64,000 nt of DNA from Firmicutes bacterium HGW-Firmicutes-4. GTDB taxonomy: Bacteria; Bacillota; Clostridia; Eubacteriales; Eubacteriaceae. The position numbers were made by a program, and so were the translations under genes. The DNA lies in the NCBI GenBank assembly GCA_002841405.1, contig PGZR01000001.1, forward strand, positions 18,501 to 82,500. Direction: 5' to 3'. Shown here in pieces: positions 8,554 through 16,260 of the stretch (positions are counted from its first letter, which is position 1; every line of letters starts with the position of its first letter). The notes below the pieces were generated by a model. That model was not told where the DNA came from. It was given only the letters and a program-made list of their open reading frames with translations, and made no database searches.

Positions 8554-8815
8554 TGATTGTGACGCCTTCTTCCTTGTAATCAATTTTTACGATTGAAACC
8601 ACCCGCTCGGCCCCATGCGCAATGCAGATTGACTGAGCTCGCTTAACAATATCCAGGAGTTCATCCAGTTCACCTTCAATCGATGTCTCAAAAGGACCCA
8701 CCACATATTCCAGGCCGGTTTGACTAATCATCTCAATCACCTGATCCACCACAAAATAAATTTCACTGTCCCGAACCACCGGTAATACCTGTAAGCTTAG
8801 ATTTACCTTTGCCAA
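8528..8815 (-). CDS. MTH1187/YkoF-type thiamine-binding protein
   Basis: A 95-residue protein with the MTH1187-family pattern (M)AKVNLSLQVLPVV, then VGPFETSIEGELDELLDIVKRAQ. Members form small ferredoxin-like oligomers and several are annotated thiamine-binding. The ATG at 8830 is part of the ribosome binding site (GGAGGTG); the true start is TTG at 8815-8813, 6 nt after GGAGGTG. It is the first gene of the transporter operon. Together with the ThiXYZ-like genes it points to import or handling of thiamine or its pyrimidine precursor. Confidence 0.83.
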   Translation of the reverse strand: MAKVNLSLQVLPVVRDSEIYFVVDQVIEMISQTGLEYVVGPFETSIEGELDELLDIVKRAQSICIAHGAERVVSIVKIDYKEEGVTINEKVSKYR

Positions 8816-8832
8816 AATTCTCACCTCCATGA

Positions 8833-8883
8833 CTTATTTAAAATACAACGAATCAAATTTTGATTCGTTGTATTTTAAATAAG
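8833..8883. repeat. Perfect 51-nt inverted repeat (25-bp arms) overlapping the thi-operon promoter
   Basis: Positions 8833-8857 are the exact reverse complement of 8859-8883, with one central T. The palindrome overlaps the -12 element of the sigma-54 promoter (8882-8897) and extends almost to the ribosome binding site. There is no T-run, so it is not an ordinary terminator. An operator, a cruciform or a 5'-UTR hairpin are all possible. Confidence 0.85.
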
Positions 8884-8897
8884 CAGTTTTTGTGCCA
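8882..8897 (-). promoter_or_regulatory. Sigma-54 promoter of the thiamine-precursor transporter operon
   Basis: The minus strand reads TGGCACAAAAACTGCT, with GG and GC in -24/-12 register; only one position of the -12 box (C for T) departs from consensus. Predicted start near 8871. TCTCR-N3-YGAGA sites lie about 92-123 bp upstream. Confidence 0.8.
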
Positions 8898-8986
8898 ACA
8901 ATTAATATTGACAGCTATTATTTTAACACATTTTTTGCATTACCGGTTTTATTCCCTCGATAGCTTCTCATTTTTGTCTCACAAAA

Positions 8987-9022
8987 TTTCTCGAAATGAG
9001 AAATTAATCTCATTTCGAGAAA
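8987..9022. promoter_or_regulatory. Paired enhancer-type sites shared with the aco operon
   Basis: TCTCGAAATGAGA (8989-9001) and TCTCATTTCGAGA (9008-9020), centres 19 bp apart, match the palindromes upstream of the aco promoter. A further half site TCTCA is at 8966-8970. The two copies together form a long inverted repeat, so on the minus strand they could also fold as a hairpin behind the VOC gene. The remainder of 9021-9112 holds nothing I recognise. Confidence 0.65.
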
Positions 9023-9112
9023 AAAACATACTTAAACAAGTAAACGAATCATTGGCTTTTGGAATAATTATATCTGATCAATACGGCAAACATATTTGAC
9101 TCTCTTTACAAT

Positions 9113-9601
9113 TTATTCCGGATAAACTGAAACAGGTTCTGGCCATTCAAAACTTTCTTCAGGCCCATATAGCTCAACAATACATTTCAAATCATCACGG
9201 GTTTCCCTGTAATCATAATGGAAGTTATTTCCCCAGTAACCGTATTGAAGGGGTTTTAAATCATTTTTGTCGCAAAATCCCAGCGCACTTTGATATGATT
9301 CTGTATCCATCGCCACATGATGAATCCCTTCTCCATGTTCTCTCAAAAATCGTGCATAATCACTTATTTCATCCAATGGTTCAATCAATTCCCATTGTAC
9401 GCTTCCAACATCTGCAAGTGCGAGACGCATTGCATAATCGATGCGTTTACCGCCAACACTCATGTCCGCAACAGTATCTTTATTAAACTCATATATTTTC
9501 CAAGGTCCAATTCCATATTTGTCCGCGTATGTCCTAACTGTAGCATCCAGATCTTTCACAACAATACCAACTTGCAACAAATTCGTAAATACTGGGTTCA
9601 T
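9113..9601 (-). CDS. VOC (glyoxalase/epimerase superfamily) protein
   Basis: 162 residues with two beta-alpha-beta-beta-beta modules: LLQVGIVVKDLDATVRTYADKYGIGPW at the N-terminus and GEGIHHVAMDTESYQSALGF in the second half, ending IVELYGPEESFEW. The vicinal-oxygen-chelate fold supports metal-dependent epimerases (for example methylmalonyl-CoA epimerase), glyoxalases and dioxygenases. It lies 37 bp after the butanediol-type dehydrogenase and is probably co-transcribed from the sigma-54 promoter at 10802-10817. GAAAAGGAG precedes the ATG. The substrate is unknown; an epimerase or racemase acting on acetoin or a related alpha-hydroxyketone is a hypothesis from context. Confidence 0.8.
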   Translation of the reverse strand: MNPVFTNLLQVGIVVKDLDATVRTYADKYGIGPWKIYEFNKDTVADMSVGGKRIDYAMRLALADVGSVQWELIEPLDEISDYARFLREHGEGIHHVAMDTESYQSALGFCDKNDLKPLQYGYWGNNFHYDYRETRDDLKCIVELYGPEESFEWPEPVSVYPE

Positions 9602-9637
9602 TGGATTTTTCTCCTTTTCACCATAATAAACTTTTTA

Positions 9638-10696
9638 TCAATATGGTTTTACAATAATTTTAACATTCTCATCTTTTCGATTAACGAGCTCTTCAAATCC
9701 TTTTTCAATAATATCGTCAATATTTATTCTTCCTGTAACCAGCGGTGAAATATCAATTCGTCCGTCGGATACTAAATCAATTGCTGTTTTAAAATCCCCG
9801 GCATAAGCTAACGAGCCGATAACAGTCTTATCAGTGAATACAATCGTATTCATCTGGAGGCTTGTTTCTTTTTCATAGATCCCGCTGAGAATTATTTTCC
9901 CACCAGTTCGCGCAACTTCAATAGCTATTGGGGTTACCTTGTCACTTCCGATACATTCAAAAACAACATCTGGCCCAATACCATCTGTCAGTTCCAAAAT
10001 CCGTGCTTTTATGTCAATTTCAGTCGGATCGAGAACTTCGTGAGCACCCATTTTTGCTGCAAATTCTTTTCTGGCTTTTGCCACTTCCACTACATAGATT
10101 TTTCCAGCACCAGCGGCTCTGGCGGCCAGAAGTGTGCACAATCCAATCGTTCCTGCTCCAAAAATTACCACACTTTCTCCTTCAATAAGCGGACCTGAGC
10201 GTACTGCATGAATACCTACTGAAAGTGGTTCAATTAAAGCACCTGCTTCAAAAGACATATTATCTGGCATCTTATATAAGGTATAGTCTGGAACGACAAC
10301 ATATTCTGCAAAAGCGCCGTCCGTCATTAAGCCAGTAAATGCCAGTTTTTCGCACACATTGTACATTCCCAATTTACAGGGATTGCACTCGTGACAGACC
10401 CAACAAGCATCTGGAGCAACTCTATCCCCTACCTTAAATCCTTCTACTTTAGAGCCTGCTTCAACAATCGTACCTGAAAATTCATGACCAAGCGTAATCG
10501 GGGCTGTCCCGCCAGTTAACGGATGAGGTGTCGTAGTTGGTATAAAGATTGGTCCTGCAAGATACTCATGTAAATCGGAACCACAAATTCCACACCACTC
10601 AACTTTAATTTTTACAAAATTTTCTCCCGGTAACTTGGGCTCAGAAACATCCATAACTCTGACATCTTTTTTTCCATACCATACTGCGGCTTTCAT
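9638..10696 (-). CDS. 2,3-butanediol/sorbitol-type zinc alcohol dehydrogenase
   Basis: A 352-residue medium-chain dehydrogenase. The catalytic zinc site is CGICGSDLHEY plus GHEFSGTI. Structural-zinc cysteines are in APDACWVCHECNPCKLGMYNVC. The NAD-binding motif is GAGTIGL near 180. It closely resembles (R,R)-2,3-butanediol dehydrogenases, which interconvert butanediol and acetoin; sorbitol or threonine dehydrogenases share the motifs. GAAAGGAG precedes ATG. A sigma-54 promoter lies upstream and the putative acetoin activator is the next gene. It would feed acetoin from butanediol into the aco pathway. Confidence 0.87.
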   Translation of the reverse strand: MKAAVWYGKKDVRVMDVSEPKLPGENFVKIKVEWCGICGSDLHEYLAGPIFIPTTTPHPLTGGTAPITLGHEFSGTIVEAGSKVEGFKVGDRVAPDACWVCHECNPCKLGMYNVCEKLAFTGLMTDGAFAEYVVVPDYTLYKMPDNMSFEAGALIEPLSVGIHAVRSGPLIEGESVVIFGAGTIGLCTLLAARAAGAGKIYVVEVAKARKEFAAKMGAHEVLDPTEIDIKARILELTDGIGPDVVFECIGSDKVTPIAIEVARTGGKIILSGIYEKETSLQMNTIVFTDKTVIGSLAYAGDFKTAIDLVSDGRIDISPLVTGRINIDDIIEKGFEELVNRKDENVKIIVKPY

Positions 10697-10801
10697 TATA
10701 TTCTCCTTTCAATCTGATCTTTCACCTAAATCCAATAACCAAATCTAAATAATCTCAACCTCCATTCTAGTTCTTTTGAAATTAAATTTAAGTTTAAATA
10801 T

Positions 10802-10817
10802 AGCAATTATTGTGCCA
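10802..10817 (-). promoter_or_regulatory. Sigma-54 promoter of the bdh-VOC operon
   Basis: TGGCACAATAATTGCT on the minus strand, a near-perfect -24/-12 element, about 105 bp before the dehydrogenase ATG. I found no clear TCTCR-N3-YGAGA palindrome upstream, where the activator's own coding sequence begins, so its enhancer site is not identified. Confidence 0.88.
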
Positions 10818-10837
10818 GATTTTAAGGCAATGAAATT

Positions 10838-12229
10838 TCAAATGCTACGGACATGTATATCATAGGCTTTAATTTTTCGATAAATGGTTGCCTTGCTGAT
10901 GCTGAGCTCTTCGGCAGCCTTGACGGCATTCCCTTTATTAAGCAATAACGCATGCTCAATACTGTTTTTTTCGAGGTCTCTCAGCGTCTCGCCTTCACTC
11001 TCATTAAAAATGGTTTGCTCATCTTTTTCTTTTACCAGCGCTTCGATATCATCAATCTGATCACCCATTGACATATAGTACCCTCGCTGGACGATATTTT
11101 TGAGTTCCCTCACATTTCCTTCCCACTTGTATTCCTGAAGCTTTTCGGCAAATTTTTCAGTAAAATATTTATTAGCACCACTATTTTCCTGATTTAATTG
11201 TTGCAGAAAGTATTGACCTAATACCATTATGTCTTCTCGTCTTCTTTTAAGTGGAACCAATCTCAGGTTTATAACATTAAGCCTGAAATACAGATCCTGC
11301 CTGAAGGCATCCTTGGACATTTCATTAAGAAGATTTCGGTTGGTTGCTGCAATAATTCGGACATCAAGCTTTCTTTCATAATTTCCGCCAATTCGCATCA
11401 CTTTATTTTCATCCAATACTCTTAATAATTTCGGTTGCATCTCCATTGGAATTTCTCCGATTTCGTCGAGAAACAGGGTTCCGCCATTAGCCAGTTCAAA
11501 TTTTCCGGGCATTCCCCCTTTGACGGCACCGGTAAATGAACCGGTTTCATAGCCAAAGAACTCACTCTCAACCAGCTCCTTGGGAATGGCTGCACAATTA
11601 ATCGCAATAAAGGGACCGTTGCGCCGCTGGCTTTCGTTGTGAATGGATTGGGCAAACAGTTCCTTGCCGGTCCCGCTTTCGCCTTCGATTAGAACCGAAC
11701 AATTCGTTTTGGAAATTCGCTTAGCCGTATTAATCAGCTCCAGCATGGTCTTATTCTTAGTAATAATCTTGTCAAAGGTATAGTTGGCCCGAAAGCCAGC
11801 CAGTTTGTTGATCTCTTTACGAACCTGTTTAGACTCCCGAATAACCAGTACCGCTCCCATAACTTTCTCGTTGGATGCGACCGGGGTAATATCCAGAAAA
11901 CAGTCGATTTTTCGGGGTCCGACAAAAAGGGTAATATCGGAATAAGAGAATTTTCGTTTGTTTATCAGAATATTGTCAACCACATCAATGTCTGTTAATA
12001 CATCACTCATATCCAGCTTTAAAATATCTTCTTCGCTCATTTGAAATAGCTCGGAAATCTTATGGTTAAACTTTTTCACGCGCAACTCGGTATCAATGAT
12101 CATCAGCCCGTTGAGAATTGAATCCAGAGCTACATCCATTAATAGGTATGAATCGACAATTTCATGCCGCATTTCCCGGGTTAGCGCATCTCCGTTTTTC
12201 AATTTTGCCATCAGAGTCTTTATTTCCAT
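10838..12229 (-). CDS. Sigma-54-dependent enhancer-binding activator (AcoR-like)
   Basis: 463 residues: an N-terminal PAS-type sensor (about 35-140), an AAA+ domain with Walker A GESGTGKE (about 183-190), the sigma-54-contacting loop as GSFTGA (about 230-235), Walker B GGTLFLDEIG, and a C-terminal Fis-type helix-turn-helix (SISKATIYRKIKAY). The start at 12229 is chosen because GGAGGTAAAATTC precedes that ATG; the open frame extends 12 codons further. No receiver domain, so it probably senses a small molecule directly. Location beside three sigma-54 promoters of acetoin-related operons makes it the likely regulator; the ligand is not shown. Confidence 0.9.
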   Translation of the reverse strand: MEIKTLMAKLKNGDALTREMRHEIVDSYLLMDVALDSILNGLMIIDTELRVKKFNHKISELFQMSEEDILKLDMSDVLTDIDVVDNILINKRKFSYSDITLFVGPRKIDCFLDITPVASNEKVMGAVLVIRESKQVRKEINKLAGFRANYTFDKIITKNKTMLELINTAKRISKTNCSVLIEGESGTGKELFAQSIHNESQRRNGPFIAINCAAIPKELVESEFFGYETGSFTGAVKGGMPGKFELANGGTLFLDEIGEIPMEMQPKLLRVLDENKVMRIGGNYERKLDVRIIAATNRNLLNEMSKDAFRQDLYFRLNVINLRLVPLKRRREDIMVLGQYFLQQLNQENSGANKYFTEKFAEKLQEYKWEGNVRELKNIVQRGYYMSMGDQIDDIEALVKEKDEQTIFNESEGETLRDLEKNSIEHALLLNKGNAVKAAEELSISKATIYRKIKAYDIHVRSI

Positions 12230-12362
12230 GAATTTTACCTCCAAATGAATCACCAATTCTACCATAATATTCTATGTTATAGCCACGATGCGGCTTTCCT
12301 GACAGACATCAGATGATTTGCATAGCTGGTTACTTATGGAATATCCGGCGCTGCTGCCTTTC

Positions 12363-13871
12363 CTATTTTTCCGACATCGATGAGGTTATACTTACCCGCA
12401 GTTCACCATTATAAGAACCACTGGGTAAGTGTTCGGTGCGGCCATTGAAAATTTGCTGGGCGGCCACCGCATAGGACCGGGCAATGCTGGCGAAGGATCC
12501 TTGTTTGACAGTGGGGTTGATATTTTTAGTGATAATTGAAATGGTCCGGTCTGCGTTTTTCAAGATTTCAAAGACTCGAAAATTCTGAGGATAATCGCGG
12601 AGCGATGCCGTTTCAACCACCCAAAACCCACGTTCTGGCTGATCCGGATCCGGGGATATTATCGGGGTAATGGTATTGCGGTGACGATGCCCGGCGACCC
12701 AAAGGATCAGATTGGGATAAGACTGCAGTTTTTCAATTAGTTCCATTTCCGACACCGGGGAAATCGTACTCCAGGACATAAAAGGTCTGGTTAAGGGTTC
12801 CTGGTATTCCACCCCAATGGGGATATGAGCGGCGATAATCATTATCTGACCGGCTTGTTGACCGGCCTCCAATTCTGCCACCAGCCAGTCAAAACGCGAC
12901 CGATCCAAGGAGCCATGGGCATAACCCTGAACGTTGGGCTCGTCATCCCGTTGGGTATTATCAAGCACAATGACCTTGATAGAAACCCCTTCTTTGGGCT
13001 CAAAGCTGTAACAGGCAAAACCAGTTTCCAGATGTTCATCGGTGAATCCATGACCGATGGGATGGGTTTCGGTATTGAAAAATTCCTTCATCCATTCCAC
13101 CCGGGACAGAAACCGCCGGTCGGGATCTTCAGAAACTGCTTTCTGCGGTTTATCCGGCCAGATATGATCATGGTTACCAATAATCTGATACCAGGGGATC
13201 TGCTGATTCAGTCCCACCGCCATAAATTCGTCATAAAAATCTTTCCGGGGGCCAATCCGGGGATTGGCATTGATGCCAAAATCCAGATTTATTTCTTTGC
13301 CATCAAAAATATCGATCGACCAGCGGAGTTCGTTATACATGGCATTGTTGGTGTTATCACCCATCGATAAACCGAAATCGAGGGGATTTTGGTGATGAAT
13401 GGCATTAACTGAATGAATGGCCCCATCTAATACGTGGGTGGTATAATGCATCATCTCTGAATACACTGACACAATGCCGCCGCCGCATTTTGAATAAATT
13501 CCGTGGGCCGGAAACTCCCCGTCGGTGATGTGGATATCGGTTATGGCAAAAAAATGGAGCAGCTGTTCGGGCTGATTTCCGACGGGATGCTGATAACCAA
13601 CCGGCATCAGATCCAGACGCAATTCCGGTTCGAGATCAGACACGATGGTCCATCCGCCATAGCCTTCTTGTGCATATCGGATGATTTCAGTGTCCTCCAC
13701 CTGAGGTGAGGTGGCGATTACCGGATCCAGAAAAAAGGTATAGCTTTCTTTTTCAGAATGGAAGTCGCTTTCTTCTTCAGTTACTGGCACCGCAACAGGG
13801 CTAATCAGGTGTTCTATTTCTTTAAGCTGCTTTGATAAGCGATTTGCTTTTTTTGAACGTTTATTTCCCAT
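12363..13871 (-). CDS. Metallophosphoesterase (TIGR03768-like)
   Basis: A 502-residue calcineurin-like phosphoesterase. Metal-binding motifs are in order: ITDIHI (about 114), MGDNTNN (the GD box), GNHDH, AAHIP and GHRHRN. The N-terminal 40 residues are Lys/Arg-rich and then acidic, without an obvious signal peptide. It resembles the TIGR03768 family of unassigned metallophosphoesterases. The start lies 9 bp after the stop of the AmrS-like gene, suggesting co-transcription. Substrate is unknown. Confidence 0.8.
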   Translation of the reverse strand: MGNKRSKKANRLSKQLKEIEHLISPVAVPVTEEESDFHSEKESYTFFLDPVIATSPQVEDTEIIRYAQEGYGGWTIVSDLEPELRLDLMPVGYQHPVGNQPEQLLHFFAITDIHITDGEFPAHGIYSKCGGGIVSVYSEMMHYTTHVLDGAIHSVNAIHHQNPLDFGLSMGDNTNNAMYNELRWSIDIFDGKEINLDFGINANPRIGPRKDFYDEFMAVGLNQQIPWYQIIGNHDHIWPDKPQKAVSEDPDRRFLSRVEWMKEFFNTETHPIGHGFTDEHLETGFACYSFEPKEGVSIKVIVLDNTQRDDEPNVQGYAHGSLDRSRFDWLVAELEAGQQAGQIMIIAAHIPIGVEYQEPLTRPFMSWSTISPVSEMELIEKLQSYPNLILWVAGHRHRNTITPIISPDPDQPERGFWVVETASLRDYPQNFRVFEILKNADRTISIITKNINPTVKQGSFASIARSYAVAAQQIFNGRTEHLPSGSYNGELRVSITSSMSEK

Positions 13872-13880
13872 TGGTCTGCC

Positions 13881-14711
13881 TCAACAATTTCCAGCATAGA
13901 CAAAGTCCAGCGATTCTCTGGCAATATCTGCCAAATGATAAACCTGCGCAACATCGGTGGCATCTCGATCCATCATTTCATATCGGGGAAAAAAGCGGGA
14001 CAGGTGGAGGGGGATTGTTCGCCCCACCGAACCCAGCCACTGAGACAAGGTCCGGATTTCCGCTTCACTGTCATTCTCGCCAGGAACAATCAGGGTGGTC
14101 ACTTCCACATGACAGGTTTCACTGGCAATTCTGATGGCCTGTTTGACCGTTTCCAGATCGCCGTTGATTTTTTTATAAAATTTTTCATTGAATGCTTTTA
14201 AATCGATGTTCAGGGCATCGATATCGGGGAGAATTTCCCGCAACGGTTCTTCACAAAAACAGCCATTAGTCACCAGTACATTTTTTAAGCCGTTCTTTTT
14301 GGCCTCCTGGGCGCAATCCCGGACAAATTCATAACCGACCAGGGGCTCGTTATAGGTATAGGCCAGACCAATATTCCCCTCACCCACCAGTCTGAGGGCA
14401 TTGGCCACCAGGCTTTGGGGAGTCATTCGGCGACCATGGGCTTCTTCCCTGCCGGCCATCGAAATTTCGTAGTTCTGACAAAATGAACATCTTAAATTGC
14501 AGCCGAAACTGCCCACCGACAAAATCCGCGAGCCCGGATAAAAATGCCGCAACGGTTTTTTTTCAATGGGATCGAGGGCAATGGCCGTAACTACTCCATA
14601 ATTCAAATCTTCAATGACATCTGACCGGTTAATCCGAGCCCGGCAAAATCCAACCTCCGCCTCATCCAGTTTGCAATGATGGGGACAGAGCCGACATGCT
14701 ATTTTACTCAC
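13881..14711 (-). CDS. AmmeMemoRadiSam-type radical SAM protein (AmrS-like)
   Basis: About 276 residues with an N-terminal cysteine set CRLCPHHCKLDEAEVGFCRAR and the radical-SAM cluster motif CNLRCSFCQNYE, then YTYNEPLVGYEFV, typical of the AmrS/PflA-like group. The likely start is GTG at 14711, preceded by GGGTGGAAAAACT; the open frame runs 13 codons further. In other genomes this radical SAM protein accompanies AMMECR1 and MEMO1 homologues; these partners are not in this window. It may be co-transcribed with the metallophosphoesterase. Its reaction is not established here. Confidence 0.85.
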   Translation of the reverse strand: MSKIACRLCPHHCKLDEAEVGFCRARINRSDVIEDLNYGVVTAIALDPIEKKPLRHFYPGSRILSVGSFGCNLRCSFCQNYEISMAGREEAHGRRMTPQSLVANALRLVGEGNIGLAYTYNEPLVGYEFVRDCAQEAKKNGLKNVLVTNGCFCEEPLREILPDIDALNIDLKAFNEKFYKKINGDLETVKQAIRIASETCHVEVTTLIVPGENDSEAEIRTLSQWLGSVGRTIPLHLSRFFPRYEMMDRDATDVAQVYHLADIARESLDFVYAGNC

Positions 14712-14784
14712 AGTTTTTCCACCCTTCGTTGATTTGCACAACCAAACCATCCCTCATTTCAGAGTTATGGACGTTTGTATGCAA

Positions 14785-14815
14785 TAAAAAAGGAAAACTT
14801 CATGATGTCTTCCTT
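14785..14815 (-). terminator. Intrinsic terminator after the nad operon
   Basis: On the minus strand AAGGAAGAC pairs with GTTTTCCTT (one mismatch) around an 8-nt loop and is followed by TTTTTTATT, about 45 bp beyond the niaR stop. Confidence 0.6.
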
Positions 14816-14861
14816 CATTTTATATGCTATTCTTTTCATACCCACATCCTGGGTTTAAAAA

Positions 14862-15374
14862 TCACTCTCCAGTGATTAAATATCCTTTTTCATGCAAACT
14901 TTTTTCGACAGCACGAAGAATGCTATCCGCTTCGGCTTCGACGGTATGATAATGATACTTGTTGGTGAGTTTCATCAATGGGCTGGTCTTTTTTTCTTTC
15001 AGTCCAGCCACAAAGGCATCCACGTCTTCCCGGGTGGCCAGAAATAAATCGACCTGAATCTTTCCGTAGATGTCATGAATAATAAAAACATCCTTTACCA
15101 CCCCCCCGGCGTCAACGATGGTGTAAAGTTCATCACCGATTTCTTCGTGACTGTGATACACTTTGAATATTTTCTCCTTAGGTGCCGGATCGACGATGAT
15201 ATAGCCTTTATTCGTCGAAATGATATTGTAATTAGCAGCCTTCAGGAGGGCAATATCCTGGACTATACTTTGCCGGCTGACCTGGAAAATTTCGGATAAG
15301 GTGGTTCCTGAAACCGGTTCTCGGGAAGACCGGAGTGTCTTGACAATATCTTCCTGTCGTTGCTGTTTTTTCAT
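14862..15374 (-). CDS. niaR: NiaR-type NAD biosynthesis repressor (HTH_11 plus 3H domain)
   Basis: 170 residues: an N-terminal winged helix (GTTLSEIFQVSRQSIVQDIALLK) and a C-terminal 3H ligand domain with histidines in VYHSHEEIGDE, IIHDIYG and KYHYHTVEAEAD. NiaR represses NAD synthesis and niacin uptake genes with nicotinic acid as corepressor. It is the last gene of nadA-nadB-nadC-niaR, an arrangement giving autoregulation. CGAGGAGTGTAAATC precedes ATG. A candidate operator lies over the nadA promoter. Confidence 0.9.
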   Translation of the reverse strand: MKKQQRQEDIVKTLRSSREPVSGTTLSEIFQVSRQSIVQDIALLKAANYNIISTNKGYIIVDPAPKEKIFKVYHSHEEIGDELYTIVDAGGVVKDVFIIHDIYGKIQVDLFLATREDVDAFVAGLKEKKTSPLMKLTNKYHYHTVEAEADSILRAVEKSLHEKGYLITGE

Positions 15375-15411
15375 GATTTACACTCCTCGTATAATATGTT
15401 TGGTGCAATTC

Positions 15412-16260
15412 TTATAAAATCCGTAGGTCTTTCATCGATAAATCAAGAATCGGCGAGGAATGGGTCAGGGCCCCGCAGGAGATAAAATCCACTCCGATCT
15501 CACCAAGCTCTTTTAACCGCGCTTCGGTCACATTCCCGGAACATTCGGTTATTGCTCTGGCCTTGACAATTTTAATGGCGGTCTTCATGGTCTCCACATC
15601 CATATTATCCAGCATGATGATGTCTGCCCCAGCTTCCAGAGCTTCACTGAGCATCTCCAGATTTTCAACTTCAACTTCAATCTTGCGAACAAAAGGAGCA
15701 TATTTTTTTGTCGCAGCAATGGCTTCTTTTAACCCACCGGCAGCATTGATATGATTATCTTTGATCAGAATGCCATCGGATAAATTATAGCGGTGGTTAT
15801 AACCACCGCCGACCGTAACGGCATATTTTTCGAAAATCCGCATATTTGGTGTGGTTTTTCGGGTGTCCAGCAATCTGGTTTGGGTGCCAGTTAAATAACC
15901 CACCAACTTCCGGGTATGGGTGGCGATACCGCTCATCCGCTGCAGATAATTCAAGGCAGTTCGCTCGCCGGAAAGCAGGGTTCGGGCATCGGCTGTCACA
16001 ACCGCCAAAAGATCACCTGGTTTAACGGTATCGCCATCGCTGACATATTTTTCTACTGTGGCACTGCCATCCAGGAGTTCAAAGGTTCGCTGGTAAACCG
16101 CCAGACCGGCAATAATGCCCGCCTCTTTGGCAATCAGATTTACCTGGGCTTTGACCCCCGCTTTGATGACCGCATTGGTGGTGATATCCTCACTGGTAAT
16201 ATCCTCCTGCAGCGCCTGTAAAATAAGAGGGTCCATATTAAGCTTTATCAATTCGTTCAA
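15412..16260 (-). CDS. nadC: Quinolinate phosphoribosyltransferase (carboxylating)
   Basis: 282 residues with the NadC pattern DITTNAVI near the N-terminus, LNYLQRMSGIATHTR, LLDTRKTTPNMR and GADIIMLDNMD. It converts quinolinate and PRPP to nicotinate mononucleotide. The start is TTG at 16260, 8 nt after GGAG and overlapping the nadB end by 23 bp, so translation is probably coupled. Normal length. Confidence 0.96.
   Translation of the reverse strand: MNELIKLNMDPLILQALQEDITSEDITTNAVIKAGVKAQVNLIAKEAGIIAGLAVYQRTFELLDGSATVEKYVSDGDTVKPGDLLAVVTADARTLLSGERTALNYLQRMSGIATHTRKLVGYLTGTQTRLLDTRKTTPNMRIFEKYAVTVGGGYNHRYNLSDGILIKDNHINAAGGLKEAIAATKKYAPFVRKIEVEVENLEMLSEALEAGADIIMLDNMDVETMKTAIKIVKARAITECSGNVTEARLKELGEIGVDFISCGALTHSSPILDLSMKDLRIL

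Noticed and set aside
8816..9112. TPP riboswitch in front of the thiamine-precursor transporter
   Set aside because: No thi-box segments (CTGAGA or the conserved ACCTGATCTGG block) on the relevant strand; the region instead holds a sigma-54 promoter and palindromes.
10861..11000. TCTCR-N3-YGAGA enhancer site for the bdh promoter
   Set aside because: Only scattered TCTC half-sites within coding sequence; no palindrome comparable to those at 5911-5972 and 8987-9022.
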